From Selenomonas sp. AB3002 (lineage in GTDB: Bacteria > Bacillota > Negativicutes > Selenomonadales > Selenomonadaceae): a stretch of 64,000 bases of DNA. Below the pieces are notes generated by a model that saw only the letters and a list, made by a program, of their open reading frames with translations, ran no database searches and had not been told where the DNA came from. This document shows positions 32,743-41,361 of this stretch, piece after piece. Where the stretch lies: assembly GCF_000702545.1 (NCBI RefSeq), contig NZ_JNIO01000008.1:2046001-2110000 (forward strand), given 5' to 3'. The position numbers and the translations under genes are program-made. Positions within the stretch are counted from its first letter, which is position 1, and each line of letters starts with the position of its first letter.

Positions 32743-34224
32743 ATGCTGGTACATGAGCTTATCAATCAGGGCGCAGCGAGTGATCTTGCCATCATCGATC
32801 ATGAGCGCCGTTTCACTTATGCCGAATTGCAGGAAGCGGTAAAAAATTGCCGCAACCGCCTCTACGCTGAGGGCGTGAAGCCCGGCGACCGGGTTGCCAT
32901 CTTCTCCCGCAACAGCGCGGAGTTCGTCTTTGTCTACATGGCCGTGGCCTCCCTGGGCGCCATCTCCATCCCCATCAACTTCCAGCTGTCCAACCGTGAG
33001 ATTGCCTACATTATAAAAGACGCCGGCGCCCGCTTCCTGGTGACCTATGAACTCCTCAATCTGGTAGATGCCATGGCAGCCCTGCGCTGCGACATCCGCC
33101 TGAAGCAGATCGACACCAAGAACATCGGCACGAAAAAGGAAGGGCTGGAAGAAGCCCCCAGCTTCCCCTCCCATCTGGATGAGCACGCTCCCTGCGTCAT
33201 CATCTACACCTCAGGCACCACCGGCAACCCCAAGGGCGCAGTGCTTTCCCACCGCAATCTGGTAGCCAACTGCGAGCAGATTGTCTACATGGGCTGCAAG
33301 TCAGAGCACAATGTGCTCTGCGTACTGCCCATGTACCACTGCTTCGGCTGGACCTGCGCCGTGCTCTATCCCCTGCACTCCGGAGCCACCGTGGTTATCC
33401 TGGACTCTTTCACCCCGAAGGAAACCATCAAGACCATCCGGGAAGAAAAGGTCACGGATATGTACGTGGTGCCCTCCATCTGCTCCCTGCTGACCAAGCT
33501 GGCCACCAAGGAAGACATGGCCTCCATGCGTCTGGTGGTCTCCGGCGGCACTACCCTGCCCTTGAAGATTGCCGAAGACTTCATGGAGAAGTTCGGCCTG
33601 GAAATCTGCGAGGGCTACGGCCTCTCCGAAACCTCCCCGGTTGTCACCATGAACCCTCCCGGCGCTTCCAAGGTGGGCTCCAGCGGCGTGCCTGTGCATG
33701 ACATCGAAGTGCGCATCGTGGACCCCCAAAACAACGATGTGCCCCAGGGTGAACCCGGCGAGCTGATCTGCCGGGGCGAAAATGTGATGCTGGGTTACTG
33801 GAACCTGCCCGAAGCCTCAAATGAAGCCCTCAGGGGCGGCTGGTTCCACACTGCTGATGTAGCCCGCATTGACGAAGATGGCTATGTCTACATCGTGGAC
33901 CGCATCAAGGACATGATCATTTCCATGGGCGAGAACATCTATCCCCGTGAGGTAGAGGAAGTGGTCTATCAGTTCCCCGGCATCGCCGAGGCAGCCGTCA
34001 TCGGCATTGAAGACAAGCTGAGAGGCCAGGCAGGCGCCTGCTTCTACAGCCTTCACGAAGGTGCCAGCGTGAACATCCGTGAGCTGAAGAAATTCCTCCA
34101 GGAAAACCTGGCCCTCTACAAGATTCCCCGCGAATTCCACGAACTGCCCCACCTGCCCCGCACTTCTACGGGCAAGATTGCCAAGCGCATGATCTGGGAC
34201 GAGTTCCAGAAGAATAAGTCATAA
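32743..34224 (+). CDS. AMP-forming acyl-CoA ligase
   Basis: 493 residues from the ATG at 32743, selected because AAAGGA lies 8 bp upstream; the ATG at 32734 abuts that site. ANL superfamily: P-loop-like YTSGTTGNPKG near residue 158, SGGTTLP, EGYGLSETSP, and the hinge/adenylate motif DRIKDMIISMGENIYPREVEE with catalytic Lys in TSTGKIAKR near the end. It activates a carboxylic acid, likely medium- or long-chain fatty acid, with ATP and CoA. Substrate length cannot be read from sequence. Confidence 0.9.
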   Translation: MLVHELINQGAASDLAIIDHERRFTYAELQEAVKNCRNRLYAEGVKPGDRVAIFSRNSAEFVFVYMAVASLGAISIPINFQLSNREIAYIIKDAGARFLVTYELLNLVDAMAALRCDIRLKQIDTKNIGTKKEGLEEAPSFPSHLDEHAPCVIIYTSGTTGNPKGAVLSHRNLVANCEQIVYMGCKSEHNVLCVLPMYHCFGWTCAVLYPLHSGATVVILDSFTPKETIKTIREEKVTDMYVVPSICSLLTKLATKEDMASMRLVVSGGTTLPLKIAEDFMEKFGLEICEGYGLSETSPVVTMNPPGASKVGSSGVPVHDIEVRIVDPQNNDVPQGEPGELICRGENVMLGYWNLPEASNEALRGGWFHTADVARIDEDGYVYIVDRIKDMIISMGENIYPREVEEVVYQFPGIAEAAVIGIEDKLRGQAGACFYSLHEGASVNIRELKKFLQENLALYKIPREFHELPHLPRTSTGKIAKRMIWDEFQKNKS

Positions 34225-34238
34225 CTCAGACAGGATTC

Positions 34239-34299
34239 ATACCTCCTTCCGTCGAACTTATGCCGTAAGAGCAACCGCAAGTTCCCGCGAAGGAGGTAT
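34239..34299 (+). promoter_or_regulatory. Hairpin that hides the ribosome site of the 34304 gene
   Basis: ATACCTCCTTC (34239-34249) is the exact complement of GAAGGAGGTAT (34289-34299), which contains the ribosome-binding site 4 bp before the ATG. Inner arms AACTT/AAGTT (34255-34259, 34279-34283) extend the stem. When folded, translation of the downstream gene should be off. Confidence 0.65.
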
Positions 34300-34303
34300 T
34301 TTC

Positions 34304-34957
34304 ATGAGCAACAGCCGCAAGTTTCTGAGCCTGCGTCCCTTCCTGCTGGCCCTGTGCCTGATTTTCGCCGCCACCCTGCCTGCCAGCGCAGAAAAGACCA
34401 ACTGGGTGGACGATAGCTACGATTTCCACAAAATCCAGAAGGCCCTTATCTACGATATCGAGCTGACGGATACGGAGGAATTTGAAAGCGACCTATTGGA
34501 GCAGACCTTGCAGGAGGATTATTGGAAAAATGCCATGCGTCCCAAGTACCAGGTGCTCGACGCCGCCAAAGCCGCCCTGCTGTCGCCGGAAAATCCCCAG
34601 CTGGCAGCTGATGTCTACATCAAGGCAGAGCTTCTGAAATGGCACGATGACTCCTATGTGAAACCCGCCTACACTTCCTGGGAAACCCGGAAATCCACCC
34701 GCACCAAAAGGATGCCCAACGGAGAGAAAATAGAAGAGACCTACTATACAGAAGTACCGGTCTACCATCCTCCCCAGACTGTCTATACCTCCACTGTGCG
34801 CCTGCGCTTCGAGGTCTTTGACAGCAAGACGGGGAAGAAAGTCATGGCCCGGGACGAGCTGCGTCTGCGGGACGATTCCCACCACGGCCAGAAAGGAATT
34901 TTCGGGCGCATCTGCAAGTCCTTCTTTGACGACCTGAACAAAAAAATCACCAGATAG
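34304..34957 (+). CDS. Secreted hypothetical protein
   Basis: 217 residues with a signal peptide (residues 1-29, ALCLIFAATLPASA). The mature part has WVDDSYDFHKIQKALIYD, a Tyr/Pro-rich middle (TYYTEVPVYHPPQTVY) and a C-terminal beta pattern (VRLRFEVFDSKTGKKVMARDE), loosely like DUF4136-type lipoproteins without the lipobox. It follows the acyl-CoA ligase gene by 79 bp; the gap is the SD-hiding hairpin, so its expression is probably controlled at translation. Function unknown. Confidence 0.7.
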   Translation: MSNSRKFLSLRPFLLALCLIFAATLPASAEKTNWVDDSYDFHKIQKALIYDIELTDTEEFESDLLEQTLQEDYWKNAMRPKYQVLDAAKAALLSPENPQLAADVYIKAELLKWHDDSYVKPAYTSWETRKSTRTKRMPNGEKIEETYYTEVPVYHPPQTVYTSTVRLRFEVFDSKTGKKVMARDELRLRDDSHHGQKGIFGRICKSFFDDLNKKITR

Positions 34958-34979
34958 CCCCTCACGGCACCTGGCAGCA

Positions 34980-35243
34980 GGCAACCCCTTCACCGACGTT
35001 CCCCGGGAGCACTGGGCCTACGATGCCGTCGAGCAGCTGGCTGCAGACAACGTCATCGAGGGTTATGGCGATGACACCTACCGTGGAGACCGCCTCCTCA
35101 CCCGCTATGAAATGGCCCAGATAACAGCCAGAGCCATGAACAGGACCATGCTTCCCCCCATAGACCAGGTCCTGCTGAACTGCCAGAGGCTTCCTGGGAG
35201 AAGTGCGCTGCTACTTCTGATGACAATTCCACAGAAAAAATAG
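34980..35243 (+). pseudogene. Remnant of an SLH-domain outer-membrane protein gene
   Basis: The + frame reads NPFTDVPREHWAYDAVEQL, then VIEGYGDDTYRGDRLLTRYEMAQ, an unmistakable SLH domain as found at the N terminus of Negativicutes OmpM-type porins. There is no start codon, ribosome site or signal peptide ahead of it (the preceding gene's stop is 23 bp upstream), and after about 60 residues the frame is lost and ends at TAG 35241-35243. The barrel part is missing. It is a decayed fragment; an intact paralogue elsewhere is likely. Confidence 0.8.
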
Positions 35244-35300
35244 CCCGAAGGCTGTTGGACCGCTTCCCCTCAGGAAGCGCCACAGGCCTTCGGGCTTTCT
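35239..35300. terminator. Bidirectional terminator between SLH remnant and the 35317 gene
   Basis: AGCCCGAAGGC (35242-35252) pairs with GGCCTTCGGGCT (35285-35296) with an inner CGCTTCC/GGAAGCG stem. TTTCT follows on +, and TATTTTTT on the minus strand. Confidence 0.75.
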
Positions 35301-35316
35301 ATGCTTTCATGCAAAA

Positions 35317-35763
35317 TCAATCGCGCAGCTCGCACTTGATTTTCACGATAGTCCCATTCACTACTTTGAATTCCATTTTCTTGCTGTAATCGCTGCTGTA
35401 GTAAACGTACTCCGTATCATCGTAATCACGGTCTACCTTGTCTGCCCTGCCATACACATCAGACAGCACAGCTTCGCTCATGCCCACCGTGACACCGCCG
35501 GGAGTAGCGCCTGCACTATTAGTCTCGATTTCCTCCACCAGATTGGGGTTATGGTCAGCCACATCAATTACAATGCCATTGGGGAAGTAGATCTTGTCAC
35601 CGGCGACAGCGTCAGGAGTGCCCAGTTTCGCCCTGGCAGATTCTACGGTGGAGCCAGGAGCCACTCCATCGATGGCGATGCTGTCACTGGAAACGCTTGC
35701 CACACAAAAGGCTGAAGCCGTCAGCATAAGCCCTGCCAGCAGAGCTGTTACCTTCTTTTTCAT
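35317..35763 (-). CDS. Small secreted protein with BamE-like repeats
   Basis: 148 residues with a signal peptide (residues 1-23). The mature chain shows GVAPGSTVESARAKLGTPD and later GGVTVGMSEAVLSDVYGRAD, two copies of a G-x-S-x-x-x-(A/V)-x-x-x-L/Y-G pattern like that of SmpA/BamE folds, followed by an aromatic strand region (EYVYYSS) and a Cys near the end. AGGAGG lies 7 bp before the ATG. It is monocistronic between two terminator regions. The function is unknown; the BamE likeness is by eye. Confidence 0.7.
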   Translation of the reverse strand: MKKKVTALLAGLMLTASAFCVASVSSDSIAIDGVAPGSTVESARAKLGTPDAVAGDKIYFPNGIVIDVADHNPNLVEEIETNSAGATPGGVTVGMSEAVLSDVYGRADKVDRDYDDTEYVYYSSDYSKKMEFKVVNGTIVKIKCELRD

Positions 35764-35931
35764 CTCATTGCCTCCTAACTCACTTGAGCAATCTCTTCGT
35801 GTGCCGGATTATTTCTATAAAACCAACAAAAAATCCTGCCCCGGGCACTGTTCCTTAAGGCTCCTTTTATAAAAACCCCTTCAATAGTCTATACGATTGA
35901 GAAAGGAAAGCATTACAAGAAATTCAAAAAA

Positions 35932-36645
35932 TCACAGAGGTTTTTTCGTAGGCGTGCCCGCTTTCCTGGGATAGGCCTTCGGCGTGAGCTTCAATTTCTT
36001 CACCGTCACAATAGCCCGCTTGTCCTCAAGGCCCGGCAGGGCCACTTCCCGGCACTTGGAAGCAGACCCTCCCAGCAGGGCGAGGGCCCGAACTGCAGCC
36101 TCCGCTTCCTCCGCATATTTAGCCCCCTTGAGAGCCACCAGGAAGCCGCCTTTTTTCACAAAGGGCAGCGTGTACTCTGCCAAAACAGGCAAGGCCGCCA
36201 CGGCGCGGCTTACGGCAAGGTCGAACTTCTCGCGATAGGCCTTGTTCCGCGCCCCCTCCTCAGCCCGGGCATGGACACAGGCAACTTCCTGCAGGCCCAA
36301 TTCCTCCACCACTGCTTCCAGGAACCCCACCCGCTTCTGCAGGGAATCCATGAGGGTGAGCTTCAGGTCAGGCCGGTAGATTTTCAGCGGCAGCCCCGGG
36401 AAACCGGCTCCCGTGCCCACATCAATCACCGTTGCCCCCTCTGCAAAGAGCCCCGTCTCCAAGGCCGTCAGGCTGTCCACCATGTGCTTCACCGCCACTT
36501 CCTGCGCTTCCGTGATGGCGGTGAGGTTCATCTTCTCATTCCACTCTATGAGCATTTCATAATAACGGGTGAACTGCTGCAGCTGGTTATCACTTAACTG
36601 CAAACCTGCCGCCTCTGCAGCCTCTGCCATAAACTTTTGAAACAT
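35932..36645 (-). CDS. rsmG: 16S rRNA (guanine527-N7)-methyltransferase
   Basis: 237 residues from the ATG at 36643-36645 (GAGGT 7 bp upstream), the normal RsmG length. The SAM site VIDVGTGAGFPGLPLKIYRP near residue 74, LTLMDSLQKRVGFLEAV, and the motif RAVAALPVLAEYTLPFVKKGG are typical. It methylates G527 in the 530 loop of 16S rRNA. In many bacteria rsmG is beside the origin with mnmG and parAB; none of these is present here. Confidence 0.94.
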   Translation of the reverse strand: MFQKFMAEAAEAAGLQLSDNQLQQFTRYYEMLIEWNEKMNLTAITEAQEVAVKHMVDSLTALETGLFAEGATVIDVGTGAGFPGLPLKIYRPDLKLTLMDSLQKRVGFLEAVVEELGLQEVACVHARAEEGARNKAYREKFDLAVSRAVAALPVLAEYTLPFVKKGGFLVALKGAKYAEEAEAAVRALALLGGSASKCREVALPGLEDKRAIVTVKKLKLTPKAYPRKAGTPTKKPL

Positions 36646-36835
36646 TTTGTCTACCTCTTGCACACTAATATACTTATTACAAGCAAGTTTCCATACTTGC
36701 AAACTAGCGAAAACTCCTTATGAAATCAGTATAGATTGCCCCTCTTGCTCTGTCAATGTACCCATTGTTTATGATTACTTTTGTCCTCTTATTAAAAACT
36801 ATAGTTTACAGTTATCATTCTATTCTTTTTAAATA

Positions 36836-36864
36836 TTGGCCTTTCTGTCAAAAATCATTATAAT
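36836..36864 (+). promoter_or_regulatory. Malic enzyme promoter
   Basis: TTGGCC (36836-36841), 17-bp spacer and TATAAT (36859-36864) start a leader of about 225 nt that contains the structured element at 36955-37057. The region from rsmG to here (about 190 bp) is AT-rich with no other signal seen. Confidence 0.65.
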
Positions 36865-36954
36865 AGGGAACATCACTATTTTACATAGTTGATATACCGG
36901 TAACATATATCATAGCATTTTGCCGGTCAGAGAAGAAATTTTTATCCTGTGCCC

Positions 36955-37057
36955 AAGTGAGTGAGGGGCACAGGTACAGCATAAGCGGAACGTGTGGAAT
37001 CTGGCTGCAGGCCGGAGTCCAAGTGAAGCGTCGCTGTACCTGTGAACCGAACGCCTT
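36955..37057 (+). ncRNA. Covarying structured RNA element, copy 1 (malic enzyme leader)
   Basis: A 12-bp perfect stem CACAGGTACAGC/GCTGTACCTGTG closes a conserved core that begins ATAAGCGGAACGTGTGGAAT and contains a second stem GGAATCTGGC/GCCGGAGTCC, then CCAAGTGAAGCG; CCGAACGCCTT follows the closing stem. The core is nearly identical in copy 2 at 38385-38483, while the closing stem is different in sequence but still fully paired. I do not recognise it as a known riboswitch class. Confidence 0.75.
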
Positions 37058-37095
37058 GGCGGGAATGGACCGGCCACACGGAAAGGATGTTACTT

Positions 37096-38361
37096 ATGAA
37101 AAAGGAAAATGTAAACCAAGCTTCTCTCGAGCTCCATCAGGAAAGCCAGGGCAAAATCGAAATCATGAGCAAGGTGCCCCTGAACACCCAGCGCGACCTG
37201 ACCCTGGCCTACAGTCCCGGGGTAGCAGCCCCCTGCCTGGCCATCAAAGACGAGCCAGAGAAGATTTACGACTATACTTCCAAGAGCAATCTGGTGGCAG
37301 TAGTCACCAACGGCACTGCCGTCCTGGGCCTGGGCGCCATCGGCGCAGGCGCAGGCCTGCCCGTCATGGAAGGCAAGGCCATCCTCTTCAAGGGCTTCGC
37401 AGGTGTGGACTCCGTCCCCATCGCCCTTGACTCCAAAGACCCCCAGGAAATCATCCGGGCCGTGGAAATGATGGCCCCCACCTTCGGCGGCATCAATCTG
37501 GAGGACATCAAAGCTCCCGAGTGCTTCGTCATCGAAAACGAGCTCAAGAAAAGACTTGATATCCCCGTCTTCCACGATGACCAGCACGGCACCGCCATTG
37601 TGGTAGCTTCTGCCCTCATCAACGCCCTCAGAGTGGTGAAGAAGGACATGGGCGCCATCCGCGTAGTAGTGAACGGCGCAGGCGCCGCCGGCCAGGCCAT
37701 CACCCGCCTGCTGGTCTCCCTGGGCGTGCAGGACATCCTGCTCTGCGACACCAAGGGTGCCATCTACGAAGGCCGTCCCGAGGGCATGAATCCCTTTAAG
37801 GACGACATCGCCAAGATCACCAACCGCCAGATGCACAAAGGCAGCCTTGCAGAAGTGCTGAAAGGCGCCGACGTCTTCGTAGGCGTCTCCGTGGCAGGCT
37901 GCGTCACCGAGGAAATGGTGCGCTCCATGGCAGATGATCCCATCATCATGGCCATGGCCAACCCCACCCCGGAAATCATGCCGGAACTGGCCCACAAGGC
38001 CGGCGCCCGCATAGTCTGCACAGGCCGCTCCGACTATCCCAACCAGGTGAACAACCTGCTGGCCTTCCCGGGCATCTTCCGTGGCGCTTTGGACGTCCGT
38101 GCCAAGGAAATCAATGAAGAAATGAAACTGGCAGCCGCCCATGCCATCGCCAGCCTCATTTCCGAGAAGGAGCTTGCTCCCAATCATGTCATCACCAGCC
38201 CCTTCGACCCGAGAGTGGCTCCCGCAGTAGCCAAGGCCGTGGCAAAAGCCGCCATAGAAACAGGCGTTGCAAGAAGCCACAACATGACTCCCACGGACGT
38301 AGCCGCCCACACCAGGGCACTGCTGGCAGGCATGAACAGAAAGCAGCAGGTCAGCGCCTAA
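37096..38361 (+). CDS. NAD(P)-dependent malic enzyme (oxaloacetate-decarboxylating)
   Basis: 421 residues from the ATG at 37096 (AAAGGA 9 bp upstream); longer open starts run through the leader element. Short bacterial-type malic enzyme: LAYSPGVAAPCLAI, catalytic Tyr/Lys regions, metal site FHDDQHGTAIVV near residue 160, Rossmann NGAGAAGQAITRLLVSLG, and AMANPTPEI. It converts malate to pyruvate and CO2 with NAD(P)+. The domain after the catalytic core is short, so the phosphotransacetylase extension of MaeB is absent. It is monocistronic and flanked by the two copies of the structured element. Confidence 0.93.
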   Translation: MKKENVNQASLELHQESQGKIEIMSKVPLNTQRDLTLAYSPGVAAPCLAIKDEPEKIYDYTSKSNLVAVVTNGTAVLGLGAIGAGAGLPVMEGKAILFKGFAGVDSVPIALDSKDPQEIIRAVEMMAPTFGGINLEDIKAPECFVIENELKKRLDIPVFHDDQHGTAIVVASALINALRVVKKDMGAIRVVVNGAGAAGQAITRLLVSLGVQDILLCDTKGAIYEGRPEGMNPFKDDIAKITNRQMHKGSLAEVLKGADVFVGVSVAGCVTEEMVRSMADDPIIMAMANPTPEIMPELAHKAGARIVCTGRSDYPNQVNNLLAFPGIFRGALDVRAKEINEEMKLAAAHAIASLISEKELAPNHVITSPFDPRVAPAVAKAVAKAAIETGVARSHNMTPTDVAAHTRALLAGMNRKQQVSA

Positions 38362-38384
38362 GCCATGCTTTACTAAGCGTATGT

Positions 38385-38483
38385 AAGTGAGGGACAGGGG
38401 CATGACATAAGCGGAACGTGTGGAATCTGGCCGCAGGCCGGAGTCCAAGTGAAGCGTTGTCATGCCCCTGCCCCGAACGCCTT
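38385..38483 (+). ncRNA. Covarying structured RNA element, copy 2 (downstream of malic enzyme)
   Basis: Starts AAGTGAGGGACAG, has the 12-bp closing stem AGGGGCATGACA/TGTCATGCCCCT, the same ATAAGCGGAACGTGTGGAAT core and CCGAACGCCTT end as copy 1. It lies 23 bp after the malic enzyme stop and before a bidirectional terminator, so it is in the 3' part of the same transcript and has no gene downstream in its direction. Confidence 0.75.
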
Positions 38484-38496
38484 AGAACACTAAACT

Positions 38497-38547
38497 AAAA
38501 AGCAGATGCACCATCATCCCCCAGATGAATGGTACATCTGCTTTTTT
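38497..38547. terminator. Bidirectional terminator between malic enzyme and trxB genes
   Basis: AAAAAGCAGATG with CATCTGCTTTTTT, plus inner CCATCAT/ATGAATGG pairing, gives T-runs on both strands between convergent transcripts. Confidence 0.85.
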
Positions 38548-38555
38548 AATGCCGC

Positions 38556-39434
38556 TCAGCTCTTGCCGCGCAAATACTTCACAGCCCCCAGCCCTGCCTC
38601 AGCGCCCTGATACACCGCCTTGGCAATCTGCAGGAGCCCGCCCGTGCAGTCACCTGCGGCAAAGATGCCGGGAACATTGGTGGCCCCATGCTCATCCGCC
38701 TTGAGGCTGCCATTCTCCAGCATCACTCCCATTTTCCGGGCCAGCTCCGTACTGCCCGCAGTGCCCAGAGCGATAAACAGGCCATCCAAAGGCAGCTCCC
38801 TGCCGCCCTCAAATACAGCTTTTTCCACCCGGTCCCCGCCTTGGAGAGAAGCGAGCCTTTCCCGGCAAACCTCAACACCGGCGGGGATTTTTTCTGCCTC
38901 CGGCTCCTCTCCATTGGTGAAAAGATACACCTTGGCCGCATGGGGCAGCAGGGCCTCCGCCTCGTGCAGGGCATATTCCCCCGCCCCCAGCACAGCCACA
39001 ATCCTGCCCCGGTAGAAAAAGGCATCACAGGTGGCGCAATAGCTCACCCCATGGCCCTCGAACTCTTTGATACCCGGCAGGGAAACAGTCTTGCGGGAGG
39101 CACCGGCAGCGATGATGACAGCATCTGCCGTATATTCAGCCTGAGGAGATTTGGCCTTGAAGCTCTTGAAGTCATCACCGTAAGCCAGCTCCACCAGCTC
39201 ATCCTCGACAAATTCAACGCCCAGGGCCCTGGCCCCCTCTATGCCGCGGCGCTCAAGTTCCGCACCTGAAACCGGCGTTTCCAGGCCATAGTAATTCTCT
39301 ATCAGTTCAGCCTTGCCCAAAGCGCCGGATTTCAGCCCTTTATGAATGACCATCACCTCAGCCCCGCCCCGTCGGGCATAAAGGGCCGCAGAGACACCAG
39401 CAGGCCCTGCTCCCAGAACCATCACCTTTCCCAT
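38556..39434 (-). CDS. Thioredoxin-reductase-like flavoprotein lacking the NADPH-phosphate motif
   Basis: 292 residues: FAD-binding GAGPAGVSAALYARRGG at the N terminus, redox pair CATC (YCATCDAFFYRG, near residue 135), second Rossmann motif GAGEYALHEA, and the C-terminal FAD motif GIFAAGDCTGG. The HRRxxxR motif that binds the 2'-phosphate of NADPH in normal TrxB is missing; the equivalent segment reads YLFTNGEEPEAEK. It may use NADH, ferredoxin or another donor, as in ferredoxin-dependent flavin thioredoxin reductases of anaerobes. The thioredoxin gene lies 12 bp upstream. Confidence 0.87.
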   Translation of the reverse strand: MGKVMVLGAGPAGVSAALYARRGGAEVMVIHKGLKSGALGKAELIENYYGLETPVSGAELERRGIEGARALGVEFVEDELVELAYGDDFKSFKAKSPQAEYTADAVIIAAGASRKTVSLPGIKEFEGHGVSYCATCDAFFYRGRIVAVLGAGEYALHEAEALLPHAAKVYLFTNGEEPEAEKIPAGVEVCRERLASLQGGDRVEKAVFEGGRELPLDGLFIALGTAGSTELARKMGVMLENGSLKADEHGATNVPGIFAAGDCTGGLLQIAKAVYQGAEAGLGAVKYLRGKS

Positions 39435-39446
39435 CCGGATCCCCCC

Positions 39447-39755
39447 TTATACCAGCAGGCTTTCCACCTGTGCCTTGGGCATCAGCCCCAGGGCCTCATT
39501 CACCTTCTTGCCATCCTTGAACACCACCAGAGTGGGTATGGACATGATGCCGAACTGCTGGGCCAAAGCCTGCTGCTCATCCACATTCACCTTGCCCACC
39601 TTCACCTCAGGGTGGTCAGCGGCCACTTCCTCGATGATGGGACCGAGAGCCCGGCAGGGACCGCACCACTCAGCCCAGAAATCCAGCAGCACCGTGCCCT
39701 TGGCCTGCAATACTTCCTCAGCAAAATTCTCACTGGTAATAACCTTCGTGCTCAT
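39447..39755 (-). CDS. trxA: Thioredoxin
   Basis: 102 residues from the ATG at 39753-39755, with GAGGAGG 9 bp upstream. Active site WAEWCGPCRAL near residue 30, cis-Pro segment SIPTLVVFKDG near 75. Normal length and fold. It reduces protein disulphides and is recycled by the flavoprotein encoded just downstream. An ArsR-type regulator gene precedes it, giving an arsR-trxA-trxB operon. Confidence 0.94.
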   Translation of the reverse strand: MSTKVITSENFAEEVLQAKGTVLLDFWAEWCGPCRALGPIIEEVAADHPEVKVGKVNVDEQQALAQQFGIMSIPTLVVFKDGKKVNEALGLMPKAQVESLLV

Positions 39756-39768
39756 AAGCAAATCCTCC

Positions 39769-40059
39769 TCACACATTCTTTTCTTCAAACATTATCTTCA
39801 ATATCTCTTCTATCAGCGGGTCCTTCAGTGAATAGCAGATTTCCAGTCCATTCCTCTCTCCCTGTATGATCCCCGCCTGCCGAAGCTTGCCCAGATGCTG
39901 GGAAACAGTGGACTGGGGAATATCCAGGCATTCCTGCATGAAAGTCACATTGCAGCAGCCGCGCCGCCACAGCCCCCGCACGATGCAAAGCCGCACCGGA
40001 TGGGCAATGACCTTCAGCTTCTCCGCCAGCTCAGTGAGCTGTTCTTTATCTTCAATCAT
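39769..40059 (-). CDS. ArsR-family transcriptional regulator of the thioredoxin operon
   Basis: 96 residues of the ArsR/SmtB winged-helix type: AHPVRLCIVRGLWRRG and the recognition helix QSTVSQHLGKLRQAGII. Cys residues occur in GCCNV and QECLD, at positions that could sense metal or redox state; the ELCVCDL metal box itself is changed. It is the first gene of the operon, 13 bp before trxA, and probably autoregulates it. Confidence 0.88.
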   Translation of the reverse strand: MIEDKEQLTELAEKLKVIAHPVRLCIVRGLWRRGCCNVTFMQECLDIPQSTVSQHLGKLRQAGIIQGERNGLEICYSLKDPLIEEILKIMFEEKNV

Positions 40060-40155
40060 ACTTGCCGATCACCTCCTGAAGCGCTTTCTTGTTTCTATAT
40101 TCATATATTACAATTCCTTAATATTAATGTCAAGAAATTTTTCTCGAAAAAAATG

Positions 40156-40184
40156 TTGACAGAAGCATTGCTCTGAGATATAAT
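40156..40184 (+). promoter_or_regulatory. Consensus promoter of tRNA-Arg
   Basis: TTGACA (40156-40161), 17 bp, TATAAT (40179-40184): a full consensus promoter about 50 bp before the tRNA. Confidence 0.88.
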
Positions 40185-40236
40185 TATTTCTGTTCTTAAG
40201 GGAACGTAGCAACCAGACAACTTCATAAATCATCAT

Positions 40237-40314
40237 GACTCAGTAGCTCAGCTGGATTAGAGTATTTGACTACGAATCAAAGGGTCGGGGGTTCGAGTCC
40301 CTCCTGGGTCACCA
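40237..40314 (+). tRNA. tRNA-Arg (anticodon ACG), CCA encoded
   Basis: 78 nt folding as a standard cloverleaf: acceptor GACTCAG/CTGGGTC with one G-T pair, D-arm AGCTCAGCTGGATTAGAG, anticodon stem TTTGA/TCAAA with loop CTACGAA (ACG at positions 34-36), T-loop GTTCGAGTCC, and ACCA at the end. The A at position 34 would be edited to inosine to read CGU, CGC and CGA. Confidence 0.96.
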
Positions 40315-40325
40315 TTTGAAATTGC

Positions 40326-40359
40326 AAGCCCTGTCACACCTAGTGTGGCAGGGCTTTTT
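40326..40359 (+). terminator. Terminator of tRNA-Arg
   Basis: AAGCCCTGTCACAC and GTGTGGCAGGGCTT pair around CTA, and TTTTT follows. Confidence 0.92.
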
Positions 40360-40397
40360 CGTACGTCAAAGATATCTCGAGGACTGAGCTTCCACAG

Positions 40398-40427
40398 CAA
40401 AAGAGCCGCTGCATCCGCAACGGCTCT
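40398..40427 (-). terminator. Terminator of sucCD
   Basis: AGAGCCGCTGC (40402-40412) pairs with GCAACGGCTCT (40417-40427), with TTTTGC following on the minus strand, 14 bp past the sucD stop. Confidence 0.85.
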
Positions 40428-40440
40428 CACTTTTATGAAC

Positions 40441-41346
<906 letters not shown>

Positions 41347-41361
41347 GATGATGTGACCCCC

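Noticed and set aside
34226-34429. Minus-strand frame over the SD-hiding hairpin
   Set aside because: It is antisense to the signal peptide region of the secreted protein and arises from the inverted repeat.
36955-37057. Known riboswitches (TPP, FMN, cobalamin, SAM, glycine, c-di-GMP-I) as an identity for the malic enzyme leader element
   Set aside because: None of their conserved core strings is present in either copy.
36957-37430. A + frame through structured element copy 1 and into malic enzyme
   Set aside because: It is out of frame with the enzyme and is explained by the element and the coding shadow.
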